Program-made: the position numbers and the translations under genes
From: Neofusicoccum parvum
Lineage: Eukaryota; Ascomycota; Dothideomycetes; Botryosphaeriales; Botryosphaeriaceae
Direction of reading: 5' to 3'
Assembly: GCA_020912385.1 (NCBI GenBank)
Contig: CP087220.1
Span: 868,001 to 932,000 of the forward strand
DNA: 64,000 nt
The notes under the pieces: model-generated
What the model saw: the letters and a program-made list of their open reading frames with translations, nothing else
Databases searched by the model: none
What the model was told of the DNA's origin: nothing
Shown here: positions 43,916 to 57,074 of the stretch, in pieces
Layout of the letters: each line of letters starts with the position of its first letter
How positions within the stretch are numbered: position 1 is the first letter of the stretch

Positions 43916-46900
43916 GATTGCTCGTCCGCGGCGACGTTGGTAATATGCAGGCGGCAACGGGCTTCGCTCGGGTCGGTGGGTCTGTTCCTGGTGACGTTGT
44001 GCCGGCTTAGGCCCCGGAGCTACTGCCACTTGCCGAGCGGTCTCGTAATGGAAACAGGGCAGACGGGGACGACGGGGAGGCGGCGGACATGAGGCTGAGG
44101 AGGCGGCTTGGGAGACGGACAACGGCCATGGAGAGGGCCCGGGGGGTAGAGGTAGCCAGGAGCAGTGACAGCACAGCAGGCAGCACGGGTAGGGCCGCAG
44201 GCGCGGGATGGTTGATTACGGGGAGGTCGAGATAAGCGGGCGCTGGCGCTGGCGCACGCGGGCGTGGAGCGCGCTGGTGGCGAGCGCGCGGGCTGCAAGG
44301 GGCGCAGCAGCTGAGGGCGCCCGCAGCCAGCCGCGGCGGCGACATTACTGAGCGCTGGAGGTCGCAGCTGGCCGCCTGCCCGTTGCTGCCAGGCGCGCAG
44401 CAGCGCAGGGCCGGCGGCCAGGGACCCCCGAGGACGATCCGCATGCCGCACGATTGGTAACCCACGCCGCCAGGCGCTGCCGTTGCGACGCACGCGAGCA
44501 CACGCCCGCCCCAGCCCTGTCCGCGCCGCCCGCGCCAGCCACGGCCTTCCCCCCGATGCGCGCCGCCCGCAGGGTCTCGCGAGCATCTCGAGGTGCGCTG
44601 ACGGCGTGCCTGCGCGGCGCTGCGCGGCGCCTGACGCGGGTCGCGTGTGTTGCGCCTCGCGCCCGTGCCTGCCAAGCGGCGCCCTCGCTGTCGCTGTCGC
44701 TGCCGCTGTCGCCGTCGCATTCCTGGCGAGTCGCCGTCTCGTGATGCTTCGGGCAGGTCCAAGCCCGCGGCCCGCCAGCCTCTCAGCGCGGCCATCCTTA
44801 TCTCCTCGCCGAAAGCGCACCACTGCGCCGATGCACCCCACAGAACCTCAAGCTGCGGTTAACTGCACTCAAGCTTTGTTCCACTGCTCCTTCCGGTGCC
44901 GCCTGCATGCCGCCAATCGACGACACAACCCCAGCGCCAAGCATCGCCGTCGCCGTCGCCATCGCCGGCCAGCCTGCGCCGCAACAGCCGCCCGGCGCCC
45001 CCAAGGTCCTGCGCGTCACGCTCGTCCCGGACGACACTGACGCTGCGCTACGCTGCAACCAGCAGCCTGGCCTGCAGATCCGGGGTTCACGCCTGCGAGG
45101 ACAGTCCCAGTGTTTTGACGCCGGCCTCAGCGCCCACCGCTCTCCTGTGCCCGATAAGCCCGCGCCTCCACTGCTCATCACACGGCGCTGAAAAAAAGAT
45201 GAAAACAGGTGAGATCCGCCACCGCGTTGCTTAGCAGTGGGGTTGTCCGTCCATCGCCGTGCGTGCGTGGCTGCCTCCGACTGCTGCTGGCCTGACTCTC
45301 CCAGCCCACTTGCTGTGCATTTTGTGTCGCGTGTAGCGCGCTTTGGCTATCTCCAGCTGCACCTCTGTCCCACAAGGGGATAACCGGGCGGGATGATGGC
45401 GGCCTGCAGAAAATCGTCCTTGGCGTGCGTAACCAGTGCGACCCCAACACCACCGGCCTTATCTTGATTCCATTAGCTCGCCGGCGTGGTAACCTGCTTG
45501 CCGGCCTCCACGCCCTGATGTACACAGTACAGTCCGCTGCCTGGACAAACCGCCCTCAGGACTTCGCTCCGGATCGCCCCAAATAGCCTGCACGCCGGGG
45601 CGCCTGACGGCTTGGTGACGGCCACTTCCGCAGTAACTTCGACGTGTGTCCGAGCATGGCGCCTATCTGGACGTGTGTTTGTCGCTAGCAAGCAGCCGTA
45701 CCAGCTGTTCGTTATCGAGCATCTCTTAGCCCGCAGTCTGGCCTGGGACGCGGGGATGCTAGTGCGCCATCAAGCGGACCGCCCAACGACGGGATGATTC
45801 GGCATGGAGCGAACAGCACCCAGCCGCCGCCTCTCTCCCGTGCGGGCTAAGCGCAGCCTCTCTTTCCGCTGCCGCTGCCAATAGCGTCTGCTACCGAGCG
45901 ACTTCCGCAGCCGTCCCGCCCGGTCGTCGAAGTGTAGGATCGGGCGGCCTCATCATTGGGGCAAGTGCAAGGACGGAAGGAATGTTCAGCAGCCATCGCA
46001 CACGATCATCTGCGTTGCTACAGCTGCTCATGACCACTCCACTGCGCCGCTGCTTCCCCGCATGTCAATGCCCCTCATCCATCAGCCTCATGTGCGCCGA
46101 TACGCATCGACGTCGCCACCGCGTGGACAAGGAACACACGACCACTGCTGTATGCATCGAGGGTGGAGCATGGGGAAGGCGGCGCGCAGCACGATACAAA
46201 CCGTCTTTCAAACCACGTCCTCCAGGCTTACTCAGGCACGCCGCCATCACTCAATACCAAAACGTACCGACGCCGGCGGCCGTCGACGACCTTACGTACA
46301 TACAGGACTAGGCCCGAGCCGCGGGGGAAGGGAAGGCCACCGCGAAGCCAAATTCCGCCAGCAAGCCAAGCTCAACTATCGAAAAAATACCGGGCGGTCC
46401 GACAGGCCTCCCCCTCGCGCGCGCACCGATCCCTCGCACGGAGAAGAACGTGAGGGCGGCGCGACGCCCTCCCTCTCCGCGAACCAGGCCCATCCAAGTC
46501 GCCGCGCCAGATTACCTTGCAGCAGTCCAGCCTTCCCGTGCATTCCATCACTCAACGCGGTCAGCCGCCAATGGCATGCGTTCGCGCCCTGCATAAGTAG
46601 TGTCGGCTAGCACAACAGCTCCCCGGAGCTGGTTTGCTGGCTTGTCTGTATTGGTCCGGCCGGCCTTGCTGCAGACATCGCATTGCCTTGCCTTCTTGGG
46701 CCAGCTGCCAGCCTGGGTGCTTAAGATGCCGACAATGCCGCTGGCTTGACCGCGGTTCTGAAACATTCCGCAACCCGTACCACCCGTACCTCGTGTAGCA
46801 GCACGGCAGAAACCTTATTTGTTAGTCATCAGACCGCCCCAGGTCTCACAGGCGTCACCAGTTCGTCAACAAAAACCGTACGGTAGCTGCAGCGACATGG

Positions 46901-48310
46901 ATAAAGTTGTGCGGGGTCCGGGGTAAGGAAGCTGGAGGTCCCACGGTTCTACGGTTCCAAGGACGCAGGCCGGATCTGCTGGCCAGAACACGAGGAAGGG
47001 AAGGCAAGAGAGGCAGGGAAGAAAAAGGCCGCCCGGCTACACCCAGATGAAACCCCCCAGTTTCCTGCCCTAGCTGACTTGACAGTCTTACAGAGGGATG
47101 CTGCAACCGAAGGCTAACACGATGTCCTTTCAAGAATCCTGCTACGCCGTGGGTAGTTGAAGGATTCGCCCGGATGTAAACGTCGCCTAGAGCATGCGCG
47201 AAAGCCATGCGGACGAATGCTTTAACTCTTTACGCAGTGGTCGGTGTTGAAAGCATTTTGGCGCTGGCCATCCGCCGCGGCACCCCACTGTAGCTTGTTC
47301 CTTGGACCGGGTGTACCTCCAAGCTCTGACGAATGGTAGGACGCGGGGAAGTGAACTTACACATCACCTTCACAGAGTTTGAGACCGCAGCAGGCTACCG
47401 TCGGGTTTCATGGAAAATAGGCAAATGGCATACCTCATACTTGACAAACAGAAACCACACATGCTGACTCTGATTGCTCGTTGTGCTTGCTTGCGCTGCA
47501 CTGACTCCGCTCAAATCAGGACAAAGGGACGAACGAGTACACACAAAGGACGGGAGCGATGCGCACACCAAAGACAAGTCCGTTATCTCAATCGAAGGAT
47601 AGCAAGAAAGCAAGAACGCGCAAGAAAAGCTCAAATTCTGATCAACATGCAAGAAAAATATGCCCGCGAGGACACCACCAGAAAGCACTACTTTTCCTTT
47701 CCCCGTTCTCCAGCGTGAAGGGTCGTAAAGAGAAGAAGCCGTCGACTCGTGTGTATCTCCTATCCCGGCCATCCGCATCCGCCTCCGCATCCGCCTCCGC
47801 CTACTGTACCCCGCTCCTCGCGCTCTCGCTTTCCTTGACCGATTATGATGACAATCTCTCATACAAGCACCGCCGAGCAAATTGACTCTGAAGGAAACTA
47901 AGGAAAGAAGATTAAAAAGCAGAAACAAGCAAGAAAACTCTTTGAAAAGTCGTTTCCAGCCGTGGCTCATGGTGTACAGACCGCGGTAGAGAGGAGAAAG
48001 AAGTTAGGACTTGCTGCCCAGGCAGCAAGCCAGCGACGGACTGTCCGCCGTCGACGGCAGAGTTCCCTGCTTGTACACGAACACGCCCATCCCGACTCAG
48101 ATACTAAGAGCCCGGCTTGGTTGAGTTTACGTGCAGGAGAGCAATCGGTCCTGTCAGCCGTAGACGCCGTCCAGCCCATCTAGGGTATCCATATAAGCAG
48201 AAAAAAAAGTCAAGAGAAGAGGAAGCAAAAGCATCCGCCGTAGCCGGAAGCTTTCAGCCTATGTTAGGGGGACATGTTTGTACTCGCAAGTGCTGCTGGT
48301 CGCTGTCCCT
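43916..48310. other. 4.4 kb intergenic region
   Basis: The largest gap without a recognised gene. 44000-45200 is extremely GC-rich, with trinucleotide/hexanucleotide tracts (gtcgct repeats at about 44685-44722; gccgtc at about 44945-44970). A CATCCG/CCTCCG hexamer tract lies at about 47768-47800. A foldback element lies at 47157-47225. The last ~400 bp is the likely 3' UTR of ASE1. Frames on both strands are compositional; none shows a domain, signal peptide or consistent splicing. Confidence 0.35.
47157..47225. repeat. Foldback element, copy 2
   Basis: Left arm TTGAAGGATTCGCCCGGATG (47157-47176). The right arm at 47206-47225 is the complement of TTAAAGCATTCGTCCGCATG. Sixteen of 20 positions pair, around a 29 nt loop. 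It is the same family as copies 1 and 3 by arm sequence and overall size (69 bp). Confidence 0.7.
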
Positions 48311-50879
48311 TTAGTACGTCTCGTTGTCGTCCGTCCAACCTGCTTCGCTGCCCTCAACGCTCAGTATACGGCCATCCTCGTGCTCTATCATCGTCTCCGT
48401 CGCGCCCACACCACGGATGCCGCCTGCTGGTCTGGACTTGCGATACGTGTTGTTCAGCTCGGGAGTATAGCGCTGCATGTGGTTGGCCCGCAGCTTGGCA
48501 TAGTATGCTTCGCTGGCGTCCGGCTCAGGCTCTGAGACGTCGCTGTACGTCTCCCAGTTCTCCGAGCCAGACTGGGCGGTGTGGGCGGTTGAGGAGGTCG
48601 TTGACGTCTGGCGGCTGTCGGAACGAGCAGGCGGTGGCGCCATGGGCGGGTATTGGCCACGGCCAGACTCTGGCCGCACAAAGGACATGAAGGAACGATC
48701 ATCGTAGGGATCCTCCGGGGCAATCGAGCGGACGATGCTGCTGCGGTCCGAGAAATTCTCGTGGTCGTAGTTGTTAGTCTCCGGAGGGGGGGTGAAGAGA
48801 TCCTTCATCTTCGGCGGAGGAGCACGCGGTGGTCCCATGTTACCGCGTATTGTTGAGTTGTGGCCACGGATGGTTGAGTCATCCTTGCCGGGCTGGAAGC
48901 GGCGGTCAGTGTTGGAGTTGTTACCGTCTCGCATGTTCCTCAGCGGAGCGCGGCCAGGAATCTTGGTAGGGCTCCCGCTCCTGACACTGCCATTCGAAGA
49001 TACTGATGCGGCGAATGGGTTGTGGCCCCGGGAAACGCTGCCCATGCTGTAGTCGGCATTGCTTCTGAAGCTGGCCGTGCTCTGGCTGAAGTTTGTCGCA
49101 ACAGGTGTTTTTGCGCGGGAAGGCGGTGCCTGAGATCCACCACGAACGCTCCCTGCACGAGACACCGTGCCGCCGTCGCGGGCGAGAGATGAGGCTGACT
49201 TGCTGTGCTTGTGTAGAGTAGGCCTCTGCGTCGTTGGTCCCGCCGATGGTGTTTTCGAGCGAGGTGGAAGCGCTTTCGTAGCGGCGGAGGCCTCAAGTTC
49301 GTCGAGGTATCTCTCACCCTGAACCAAGAACGGCCTGCCGTACTCGTCTTCATAGGTCTCGAGAACATTTCTCAGTTCAGCCTCCACTTTGGGGAGCTCC
49401 TTCGCTATCCTCTTGCGCATCTTCTCTTCTCTCAACAGCTTGCCAGGATCACGCCTCTCGCCCTTCTGGCCGCGTCCCATGAGGCGTGACGCATCCTGTG
49501 CGGAAGCATTGAGCTCGTCGCGATCGTTGAGAAGGGAACGGTGCTTGTCAAGGAGGGCTAGGACGGGAGCACGCTGCTCCTTCAAAGCCTCGAGACGATC
49601 TATTTCGGCCTCATGAGCGGATAGGAGAGCGTCGCTATACACGTCTGAATGGATGGTAAGCTACAAGCCATGTGGTTGGGTATGGAGTAAATACCTGAGA
49701 AGGCGGGCGTGAAGTCAAGCATTTCCTCCTCCGAGAAGTAAAGGCTGTCCCAAAGTTGCTGCAGCTTATCGCGAGCATCCTCGACGAACAGGTGCAGGTT
49801 CTGGCGCTTCAGCTCGTTGAGCCTTGCTAGTTCGTCCTCGTAATCGTTGATAGCTCTCAGTCCACATCCACGACTTCCCGCGAGGAACGCCTTGCGATCA
49901 GCCTCCTCGACGCCAAGGCGATCCCAAAGCGCCTCAATATTATTGCGAAGGTCCTTCAGACGCCTCTCCCTCTGCGCCTTCTCATCAATCAACCTCTCCT
50001 TCCTGGAGCGGAGACGGTCCAGATCGTCCTGGTGCAGCCCCAACTGCTCCGGCGCCTCCCTCGCAAACTCTAGAATATCGCTATCGGTCTGTGCCTGAGG
50101 GGTGCCCAACTCGGCCCACAGCTTGATGATCTCGTCCGCCGTAGTCTGCACCCAACCGAGGCGGCGGGTGTACTCTTCGTAGATGCGGGAGAATTCCTTA
50201 TCGAGCGAAGCGACATATGAGGGGGAGACATCAAAGGTCGGAGGGATCTTCGCATTCGGCGATGTTGGGGGGAGCTTGATCTGGAGGAAGGCAGGCTCGA
50301 GGTGGGAGGCATATGATTCAAGGGCTTGCGCAAGCTCTGATCGCCGTTAGCACAGGTATCTGCAGCGTCTTTGCGGGCTGCAACCTACTCTTGACTTGCT
50401 CAAAACGCTCGCGGTGTTGCCTGCCGACAGCCTTGTGTTTCTCCTTCAGGTTCTGGATGCAGCGGGTCAAGGGATAGGTGATTTGTAGGTCTTCGTCTTC
50501 GGGATGGTAGCTGTCCCGAGCGCTTCTGCCGTCCAGCGAGGCCTCCAGCTGCCTGATGGTCTTGATTAGGCGCTCAGCTTCCTCGGTCTTTTCGCATTTC
50601 TCTCTATTGCGCAAGTCAGCCGCAGTATGCACGGGGAGGGCGCGGGTTCGGCGCACGCGTTCACGATCTTTAGCTGGTTGTTTAGCGTCTCTGACAGCGC
50701 AGAGAAAAGCTGCAGTGCACGTCAGCGAAGGAACAGCGCAGTTGCACGGCATCCAGGCGTACCTCTGCCTCACGCGAGTCGCGCTCATGGTTGGGCACGC
50801 CAATCTCATCGAACAGGCCGTGCAGCTGGCCGATGATGGTGGTGACCTGCTGCGCCAGGTAGCTAGTGTCCATGGCCAT
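48311..50879 (-). CDS. ASE1: Microtubule-bundling protein Ase1/PRC1/MAP65
   Basis: Antiparallel microtubule crosslinker of the anaphase spindle midzone. Five exons (50763-50879, 50657-50709, 50389-50603, 49695-50336, 48311-49644) encode 786 residues. The N-terminal half is predicted coiled coil (dimerisation and spectrin-like repeats: LYFSEEEMLDF, LNELKRQNLHLFVEDARDKL). The MAP65 signature region follows at about 370-450, with the basic microtubule-binding stretch RDPGKLLREEKMRKRIAKELPK and YEDEYGRPFLVQGERYL. The C-terminal ~330 residues are Ser/Thr/Pro/Arg-rich and disordered, with possible SP/TP phosphosites (e.g. SKTPSAG, SPTKIPGR), as expected for Cdk control. All introns are 50-53 bp. 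An alternative start two codons downstream (50873) is equally possible. Intact. Confidence 0.9.
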
Positions 50880-52394
50880 GCACAGCAGGACGGCGACGTG
50901 TCATGCAACACTGCAGGAAGGCAGTCGGAAGACGTTCCGAGTGACGGGCGTGCAGATAGGCGAGCTTGCCGAGTCGTGGGCGGGGCGGCGGGCGGTGGGC
51001 GGCGTAACGATCGTGGGCGCAGGTGTGCGGCGGAGATCGTGGGGCGCTGGAGGTCGATCTGGCGCTCTCGAGCGAGCTTCGGCGGAGGATGGAGAGAGCG
51101 AAGAGGTGGCGAGGTGAAAGCGCGGCAGGTCGGGTGGGTACGTAGCGCTTCTTTAGACGCGCACCGGCCTGTGGTGTTGAAGTGTTTACGACTACGCGCC
51201 CGAGCGGCCTGTTACCGCAGCAACAGATCTCGCATCGCCGAAAACGTGCGCTGCGGCCGCCGCTGGCCGGCATTTGCATGTTGAGGCTGTGAGATTTAGA
51301 CCCGATCGAGCCAATCCAAACCGGTTTTCGCCAGCTGCAAGCAATCCGTGCAACGATCTGCCCGCTTCGGCCTGCCGAGCGCCCCGCCGCGGCCGCAGCC
51401 TCAGGCGAATCTGCGTCTGTCCGCCTGTATCGCGCGACGGAGGATCAAACACCGCCCCGGAAAATCACTCAGCTCTGCAAGGAGCTGCCCTCTCGCGTTT
51501 CAACGCCAGACCAGTCTGCTGAACTCTGTCGCTCCTCGCCGCTTGCCCGGCACTGCTGTCAAAACACAGCTCCACTCGGTGCGAGTAGCTCCAGCCGTAG
51601 CCACCATGCCCGTCAGAGTCTCGAACTTTCGCATCCGGGCGAATGCTCCGGCTCCTCCGCTGCGGTGCGACAGTAGTTCATGACGCGGCTCCCTTTCAAA
51701 TTGCAATCCCGTGTCAACTGTGCAACTCCTCACGGATCCCTCTGCACAACGTTACTCCAACTCCCTGTGACAACATACGAGCCCGTCTATTTTAAGAACG
51801 GATCCGCACCACGGCTCGCCGCTATTACCCCACATGGTTATAAAGTCACATTGCGCTCGCTTCAACAGACCTCGAATCAATTCCTACGGACTGTCTATCA
51901 ACAACCGCCAGTATGGAAAAGATACCCCTCCCGCATGAAAAACACAACCAGAACTCGATAATCGGAGGAGAACGCCGGGGATATGATGATGCCGGTGACG
52001 GTTCGACACTGCAAAGGGAGAATACATGACGGTGAATCTTTGGGGGCTCATGATCGGTCATGACGAAGGGGGCACGACTCGCGGAGACGGGGGCGGAAAA
52101 GTGGTATTGGGTGTGTTTTGGGCTGACGAAGGGGGGTTTGGCCGTCCATGTTGCTACGGAAAAGCAATGCAGTCCTCGAATCTGTCCAGAATCGGCGCAC
52201 GTGCCCCGGGCACCCCGCTCCGAGGTTGGGGGCAGAAGCAACGTTGGCCTGTCCTCTGTCGATATATATAGCGACAACAACGAACCGGACTGAACTACGC
52301 GCCAAGTTGGACGGGAGGAGCCGCCGCTAGAGTGCTGAAGTCGCCCGCCGCATCCTGTCAACAGGTCTGCGCCGGACTACATCCCACATCCTCT
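50880..52394. other. Intergenic region ASE1 promoter / importin 3' side
   Basis: About 1.5 kb between two minus-strand genes. The ~300 bp next to 50880 should hold the ASE1 promoter. The stretch near 52260-52394 is the likely 3' UTR of importin alpha. A tatatata-type tract is at 52260-52270. No separate gene or RNA is recognised. Confidence 0.4.
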
Positions 52395-54369
52395 TCACAT
52401 GTCCATCGAGTCACCGCCGTTAGCAAAGTTGAAGTTCTGCTGCTGAGGCTGCGCGCCAAAGCCGAATGTGCCGTCCTGACCCTGCTGAGGAGCCAGATCG
52501 TTCATGTCGCCGGCCGCGTCGTCCTCATCCGAGAAGTACTTCTCGATGATGTTGTACGCCTTCATGTAGATCTCCTCGTTCGCGTTGTTCTGGCAGTCGT
52601 GGATCTTCTCCATGCCACCGCACTCCTCGATGAACAGTGCGTAGCGGTTGATGGGCTCACCACCCTCCGTAGCCTCCTTGTCCATTTCACCAACCTTGAG
52701 GATGTTCTCGAGACCGTCGAGAGCTACCTGGATAATCTTGTTGTCAGGGCAAGCCAGCAGGTCACACAGAGGGCGGATGCAGCCTTGAGCAACGAGGTAG
52801 CGGATCTGGTCGGGCTTCTGAAGACCACCCGAGGTCGCGTTCGAGATGGCCCAGCAAGCTTCCTTGCGCGTCTTGAAGTCGCCGTTGGAGAGGAGGTGGA
52901 TGAGCGGGGGGATGATGTTGGCGTCAACGACGGCCTGGATCTGGGTCGAGTTGCCTGCGGTAATGTTGGAGATGGTCCAGCAAGCCTCCTTGCGGATGCC
53001 GTCCTTGGTGGAGCTCAATAGGGAGAGGAGAGCGGGCAGAGCGCCGCAGTTAATGATAACCTGGGTCTGAACGTCATCGCCAGTAACGATGTTGCCGACC
53101 GAGCGCAACGCCGGAGTCTGGACCGAGGTGGAAGCATGCATAAGAAGCTCGACCAGACGGCGCGGGATGCCGGCCTCAATGACTGCCTGGATCTTGTCGT
53201 TGGAGCCATCAGAGAGATACGAGATGGCCCAGCAGGCATCGATCAGGACCTCATCATCAAGCGAGTAGACCAGTTTCGCAAGAACGGGCAGGGCAGGGGC
53301 AATCTATAAGCACGGGTGTTAGTGTCATGGCGTAATCCGCGTAATACTGTCGGTGCACTCACGGTCTGCCAGTCAGGCTGAGGGGTCTTGCCACGGCAGA
53401 AGTTGCTCAGAGTCCAGGTGGCGTTACGCAGCATGCTCAGCTTGCGGCTGTCGCCGAGAAGGTTGAGCAGGGGCCTGAGAGCGCCAGCCTGAAGGACGAA
53501 GTCGCGGCAGGCCGGGCTGTCACCAGCGATGTTACCCAGAGCCCAAACGGCCTGTTCTCTAACATCCGGCTCATGACTGCTCAGAAGCTCGACGAAGATG
53601 GGCACGGCGCCGGCCTCAATGACTACCTGGGTCTGCTGGGCAGAACCGGATGCGATGTTGGTGAGGGCCCAGGCAGCTTCGAACTGGACGAGGGTGTGAG
53701 GAGAGCGCAGGAATTCGACGAATCTGCTGACGACACCGGTCTCGATGACACGCTCAATGGGAGGGTTGCGCTCCTTGGACAAGAGTTTGCGGAACTTGGT
53801 GGTTGCCTGGATCTGCTCGTCTATCTGGTCGGAGAAGACGCCCTTGACCATCTGAGGGAGCTCCTCATTGAGCTGCGCGCAGACATGTTAGCGAACGCGT
53901 CCTGGAGGTCGAGCATGGACAGCGCTAAGGAAAATCATGGTCCTCGGCATGGCTCGTGCTGGTGGGTAAGGATAAGGAGATGGCCAGTTCGCCCGGCAAC
54001 TATCAGGCGGGGAAACAGCGGCAATAAAAGCCTGAGCCAGAGGCAGCAAGGGCAGGCGCTTTCGGGGCCACGACGGGCAACAGCCCTCGCTCGCGTGGGC
54101 GCGAAGTGTGGATGGAGCGGGGTGTGACGTACCTGATTCTCGATGTTCCCACCCTCATCATCGCTGTCGGGAGCGGCGCCCAGCGCGGCACCGGGACCGC
54201 CGCCTTCGCGGGGCGCGATGCCGCGGCGCTTTGCGAGGTTTTCCTCTCTCTTCTGCTTGCGGATCTCGACCTGCTGCTCCTCGCGGCGGCGGCGCAGCTC
54301 GTCGGGCTTGAAGGTGTTCTTCGCCTTGAACGTCGTGCGACGGTGCTCGGGAATGTAGCGATCAGCCAT
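52395..54369 (-). CDS. SRP1: Importin subunit alpha (karyopherin alpha)
   Basis: Nuclear import adaptor that binds classical nuclear localisation signals and importin beta. Three exons (54133-54369, 53363-53872, 52395-53303) give 551 residues, the family's usual length. The first exon encodes exactly the importin-beta-binding domain ([27 protein letters not shown]...). About ten ARM repeats follow. The NLS-pocket signature Trp/Asn arrays ([54 protein letters not shown]) are all present. The C-terminus is acidic, then Gln/Gly/Phe-rich and ends GDSMDM. The first intron is 260 bp, the second 59 bp. It is divergent from POT1 with about 640 bp between the starts. No lesion is seen. Confidence 0.92.
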
Positions 54370-55008
54370 GGTGGCGGGGCTTCGCGGCGGCGGACGGGCG
54401 GACGCGGGTGGTAAAGGGGTGGTTGAGGTGACGAGGATCGCTGCAGGCAGCGCGGGTACAAGGTGAGGCAGGAAGCTCGTGGGGGTTTGGAAGTTCAGGT
54501 CGAGCGGGCGGAAAATAATGCGGGCAACAGCCCTGCGAGGATTGGGCGTTGTTTTGCGCCTAGCGCCCAGCTGACTCAGCAGGCTGCTCTTGGCGCCCGC
54601 GCTGCTTCACCACGCCAGGCGCGCCTTGTCTGCAACGCCGCAGCCAGCCCTGCACGCGACGCTGAAAGCGTGCGGCGTGGAGCCTTTGAGCGCTTTCGTC
54701 TCCTGCACGCACGCGCCGCTGTCCTGTTGCGCCGCCTGCCGCCGCGCCAACCAAGCCGCCAGAAGCAGCTCTGTGTGTGCCCCGCCAGCCGATCCCCAAG
54801 CGTTAGCCAATGGTCGCGCATGCGCGACGCGCTCGCTGCTCGCCTGTGACGCCGCAGCCGTGACGAGACGAGCATTGTCCTGCACGCTCCCGTGACTTTT
54901 CCTCTTTTGTCGCGGGCCCTGGACGTCCTCCCACCAAACGCCTCCTCCCTCGCTCTGTTCTCTGCGAAGCCCGCATCTACGACGCGTCGCGCGTCGGCCG
55001 TGCCCAGC
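54370..55008. promoter_or_regulatory. Divergent promoter region, importin alpha / POT1
   Basis: 639 bp between two divergent start codons, GC-rich, with many compositional frames but no gene. Both core promoters must lie here. No specific binding site is claimed. Confidence 0.4.
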
Positions 55009-57074
55009 ATGCCGCTCAGAGCTCCCGTGAGGGTGCCCGAGGGCTTTGTGACGGCCAAGGACGCGCTCGCAGCACCGATTGACACAGTCGTGAACGTGAT
55101 CGGCGTTGTTGCCGATTTCATGCCACTCTCGACCACCTCAGGCACTGGTATATACTGCATCTCAACTTGCTTGCTGACCTGCGCTGACCGTCCCGCTGAC
55201 CTGCAGTTTACTATGCACATCCAGGACGAGTCCATCGCCTCAAAACTTGGCGAGGGCGGTAAAGGCATGAGGGTCAAATTCTTCGTCAAGTCTGCTAACG
55301 ACTCGCCCCAAATCGAGACTCTGGGTGACACTGTGCTCCTACGCAGCTTTAAGGTTCGTGCCCATTGCCAATCACATACAAAGCCTAGCATTGACCAACC
55401 CTTCAGGTGCGCGTTTACGCCAGGGAACCTTTTTTAATCCGGCAAAAATGGAGCGAATGCATAGTGTTTCCCTCGGCCTCTATTCCAGATCCACATTTCA
55501 ATGATTCGTACGCTTCTGGCCAAATGTTGCGCTATTCAAGCACCCCCTCGCACGCCCAGAAGCCTACCGCAGAACAGCAAATGTGGGCAATTGCTTTGCA
55601 CCACGCCTTGTGTCCAGATCCAGCGGCGAGGGCTCAGCCCACCACTGAAGCTCCGGAAAGACGGCCCGGCGACAAGTTCAACTACATCAAGAACATTGGG
55701 CCCCATCAATTCTTCGACCTCGTCGTTGAGGTTGTCAAGATATTCCCGCTGAATAACGAGATATACGTCACTGACTATTCGGAGAACAATCTTCTTTACC
55801 GCTACAACCATCCAGATGAAAATCTGGATCTCGACAGCGGTAGGGACGGCGATACGTACGACTACATCGGATCTGTCCGCAGACAGGAATGGCCTGGACC
55901 ATTCGGGCAGATGACTCTACAGGTGAAGTTGTGGGAGCCTCATGCAAGCCATACCTTCAGTAAAGTGAGGGAAGGGGAGATCATCGAGTTGAAGAATGTT
56001 CACATCAAGATGGACAGCGCAGGCACCAAGATCGAGGGCGCTCTACATGGGGACAGGCAATATCCCACACGTGTATATGTTCACAAGATCGCGCAATATA
56101 ATAGACGCGTCTTTGACTTGGAGGACCGGAAGAAGAGCTACCTAGCTCGACTCAAAAACCAAGAACAGAAAGCACAAGGAAGCAAGACGAGGAAGGAGAA
56201 GCGAAAGGAAAAAAAGGCGTCAGACAAGAGGGGTAAACATTCAACAACTCACACAGAAGATCAAGCGAGCGAATCGGATCACGACGGACCAAACATCCAT
56301 GGTCGGTTTCGCAAGAGGATCCTATCAGGCATTGGTACTGACTTCATGCAGTGAAATGCGAAAGACCCCAGGATCCTACAACGCGTCTAGCCGATATTGA
56401 GAGCAACGAGAAACGCTTGTACAAAGCTCCCAATGGAGTCGACTGCAACTTACCATTCATAAACGCGACATATAGAGCGCGCGTGCGCGTCGTCGACTTC
56501 TGGCCAGAAAAGCTCGAGGACTTTTCCAAATCTCTGGACGATCCTGAGTACAACGACGTCAATGTGGAAGGTGAGACACAAAGCTCGACGTCATACACAG
56601 CCCTTTCGATGGGTACGCAGCGCTGGGAGTGGCACTTTTGTTTGTTGGTTGAGGATGCAAAGCCGCCGCCTGGAACCAAGGGCCCTGTCAGGATACCACT
56701 GCTGGTGTTTGACAAAGATGCGGAGTACCTTCTTCGCCTTGATGCGACAGAGTAAGTCTCAAGCCGCGAAATAGTATAGCTCCACTGAACATGAGTGCTA
56801 ACGCGGCTATCGTAGCCTGCGGAAAGATAGAAAGACGCTTGCACAGTTGCGAGAGAAGCTTTTCATCCTGTGGGGAAACCTCGAGGAACTAAAGTCTACA
56901 GATCAAAATCCTCTCGATACAGCAGTGGCCAAGGAGCACTCGAGCAATATGTTCGACTGCTGTATAAAGGAGACGGGTGTAAGGGTGGACACCAAGACGC
57001 CATCAGAAGGGCCGCAAGCAGAGTTTGGCTATCAGAGGATATATCATCTCTGCGGCACGACCATCAACGACTGA
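55009..57074 (+). CDS. POT1: Telomere single-strand-binding protein Pot1
   Basis: Shelterin-type protein that caps the telomeric 3' overhang. Predicted exons are 55009-55353, 55407-56301, 56352-56751 and 56816-57074, 632 residues as read. The first OB fold starts at about residue 20 (TVVNVIGVVADFMPLST) and continues FTMHIQDES. The second OB fold includes FFDLVVEVVKIFPLNNEIYVTDYSE at about 205. A Lys/Glu/Arg-rich linker separates it from the C-terminal domain (LPFINATYRARVRVVDFWP). Within exon 1, 55148-55198 (51 bases, in frame) starts GTATAT. It inserts 17 Cys-rich residues exactly where the OB fold should read GTD...FTMHIQD, so it looks like an intron, but no AG acceptor gives the right frame. 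If it is removed the protein is 615 residues. The start has an upstream in-frame stretch without strong support. Confidence 0.85.

Noticed and set aside
42476..44122. Start of the hypothetical protein at 44122
   Set aside because: The codon there is TTG; the first ATG in frame is at 43915, with A at -3.
56335..56351. 17-nt GTACTG...CAG as a POT1 intron
   Set aside because: Too short to splice; a 50 nt intron from GTCGGT at 56302 uses the same acceptor and gives the right phase.
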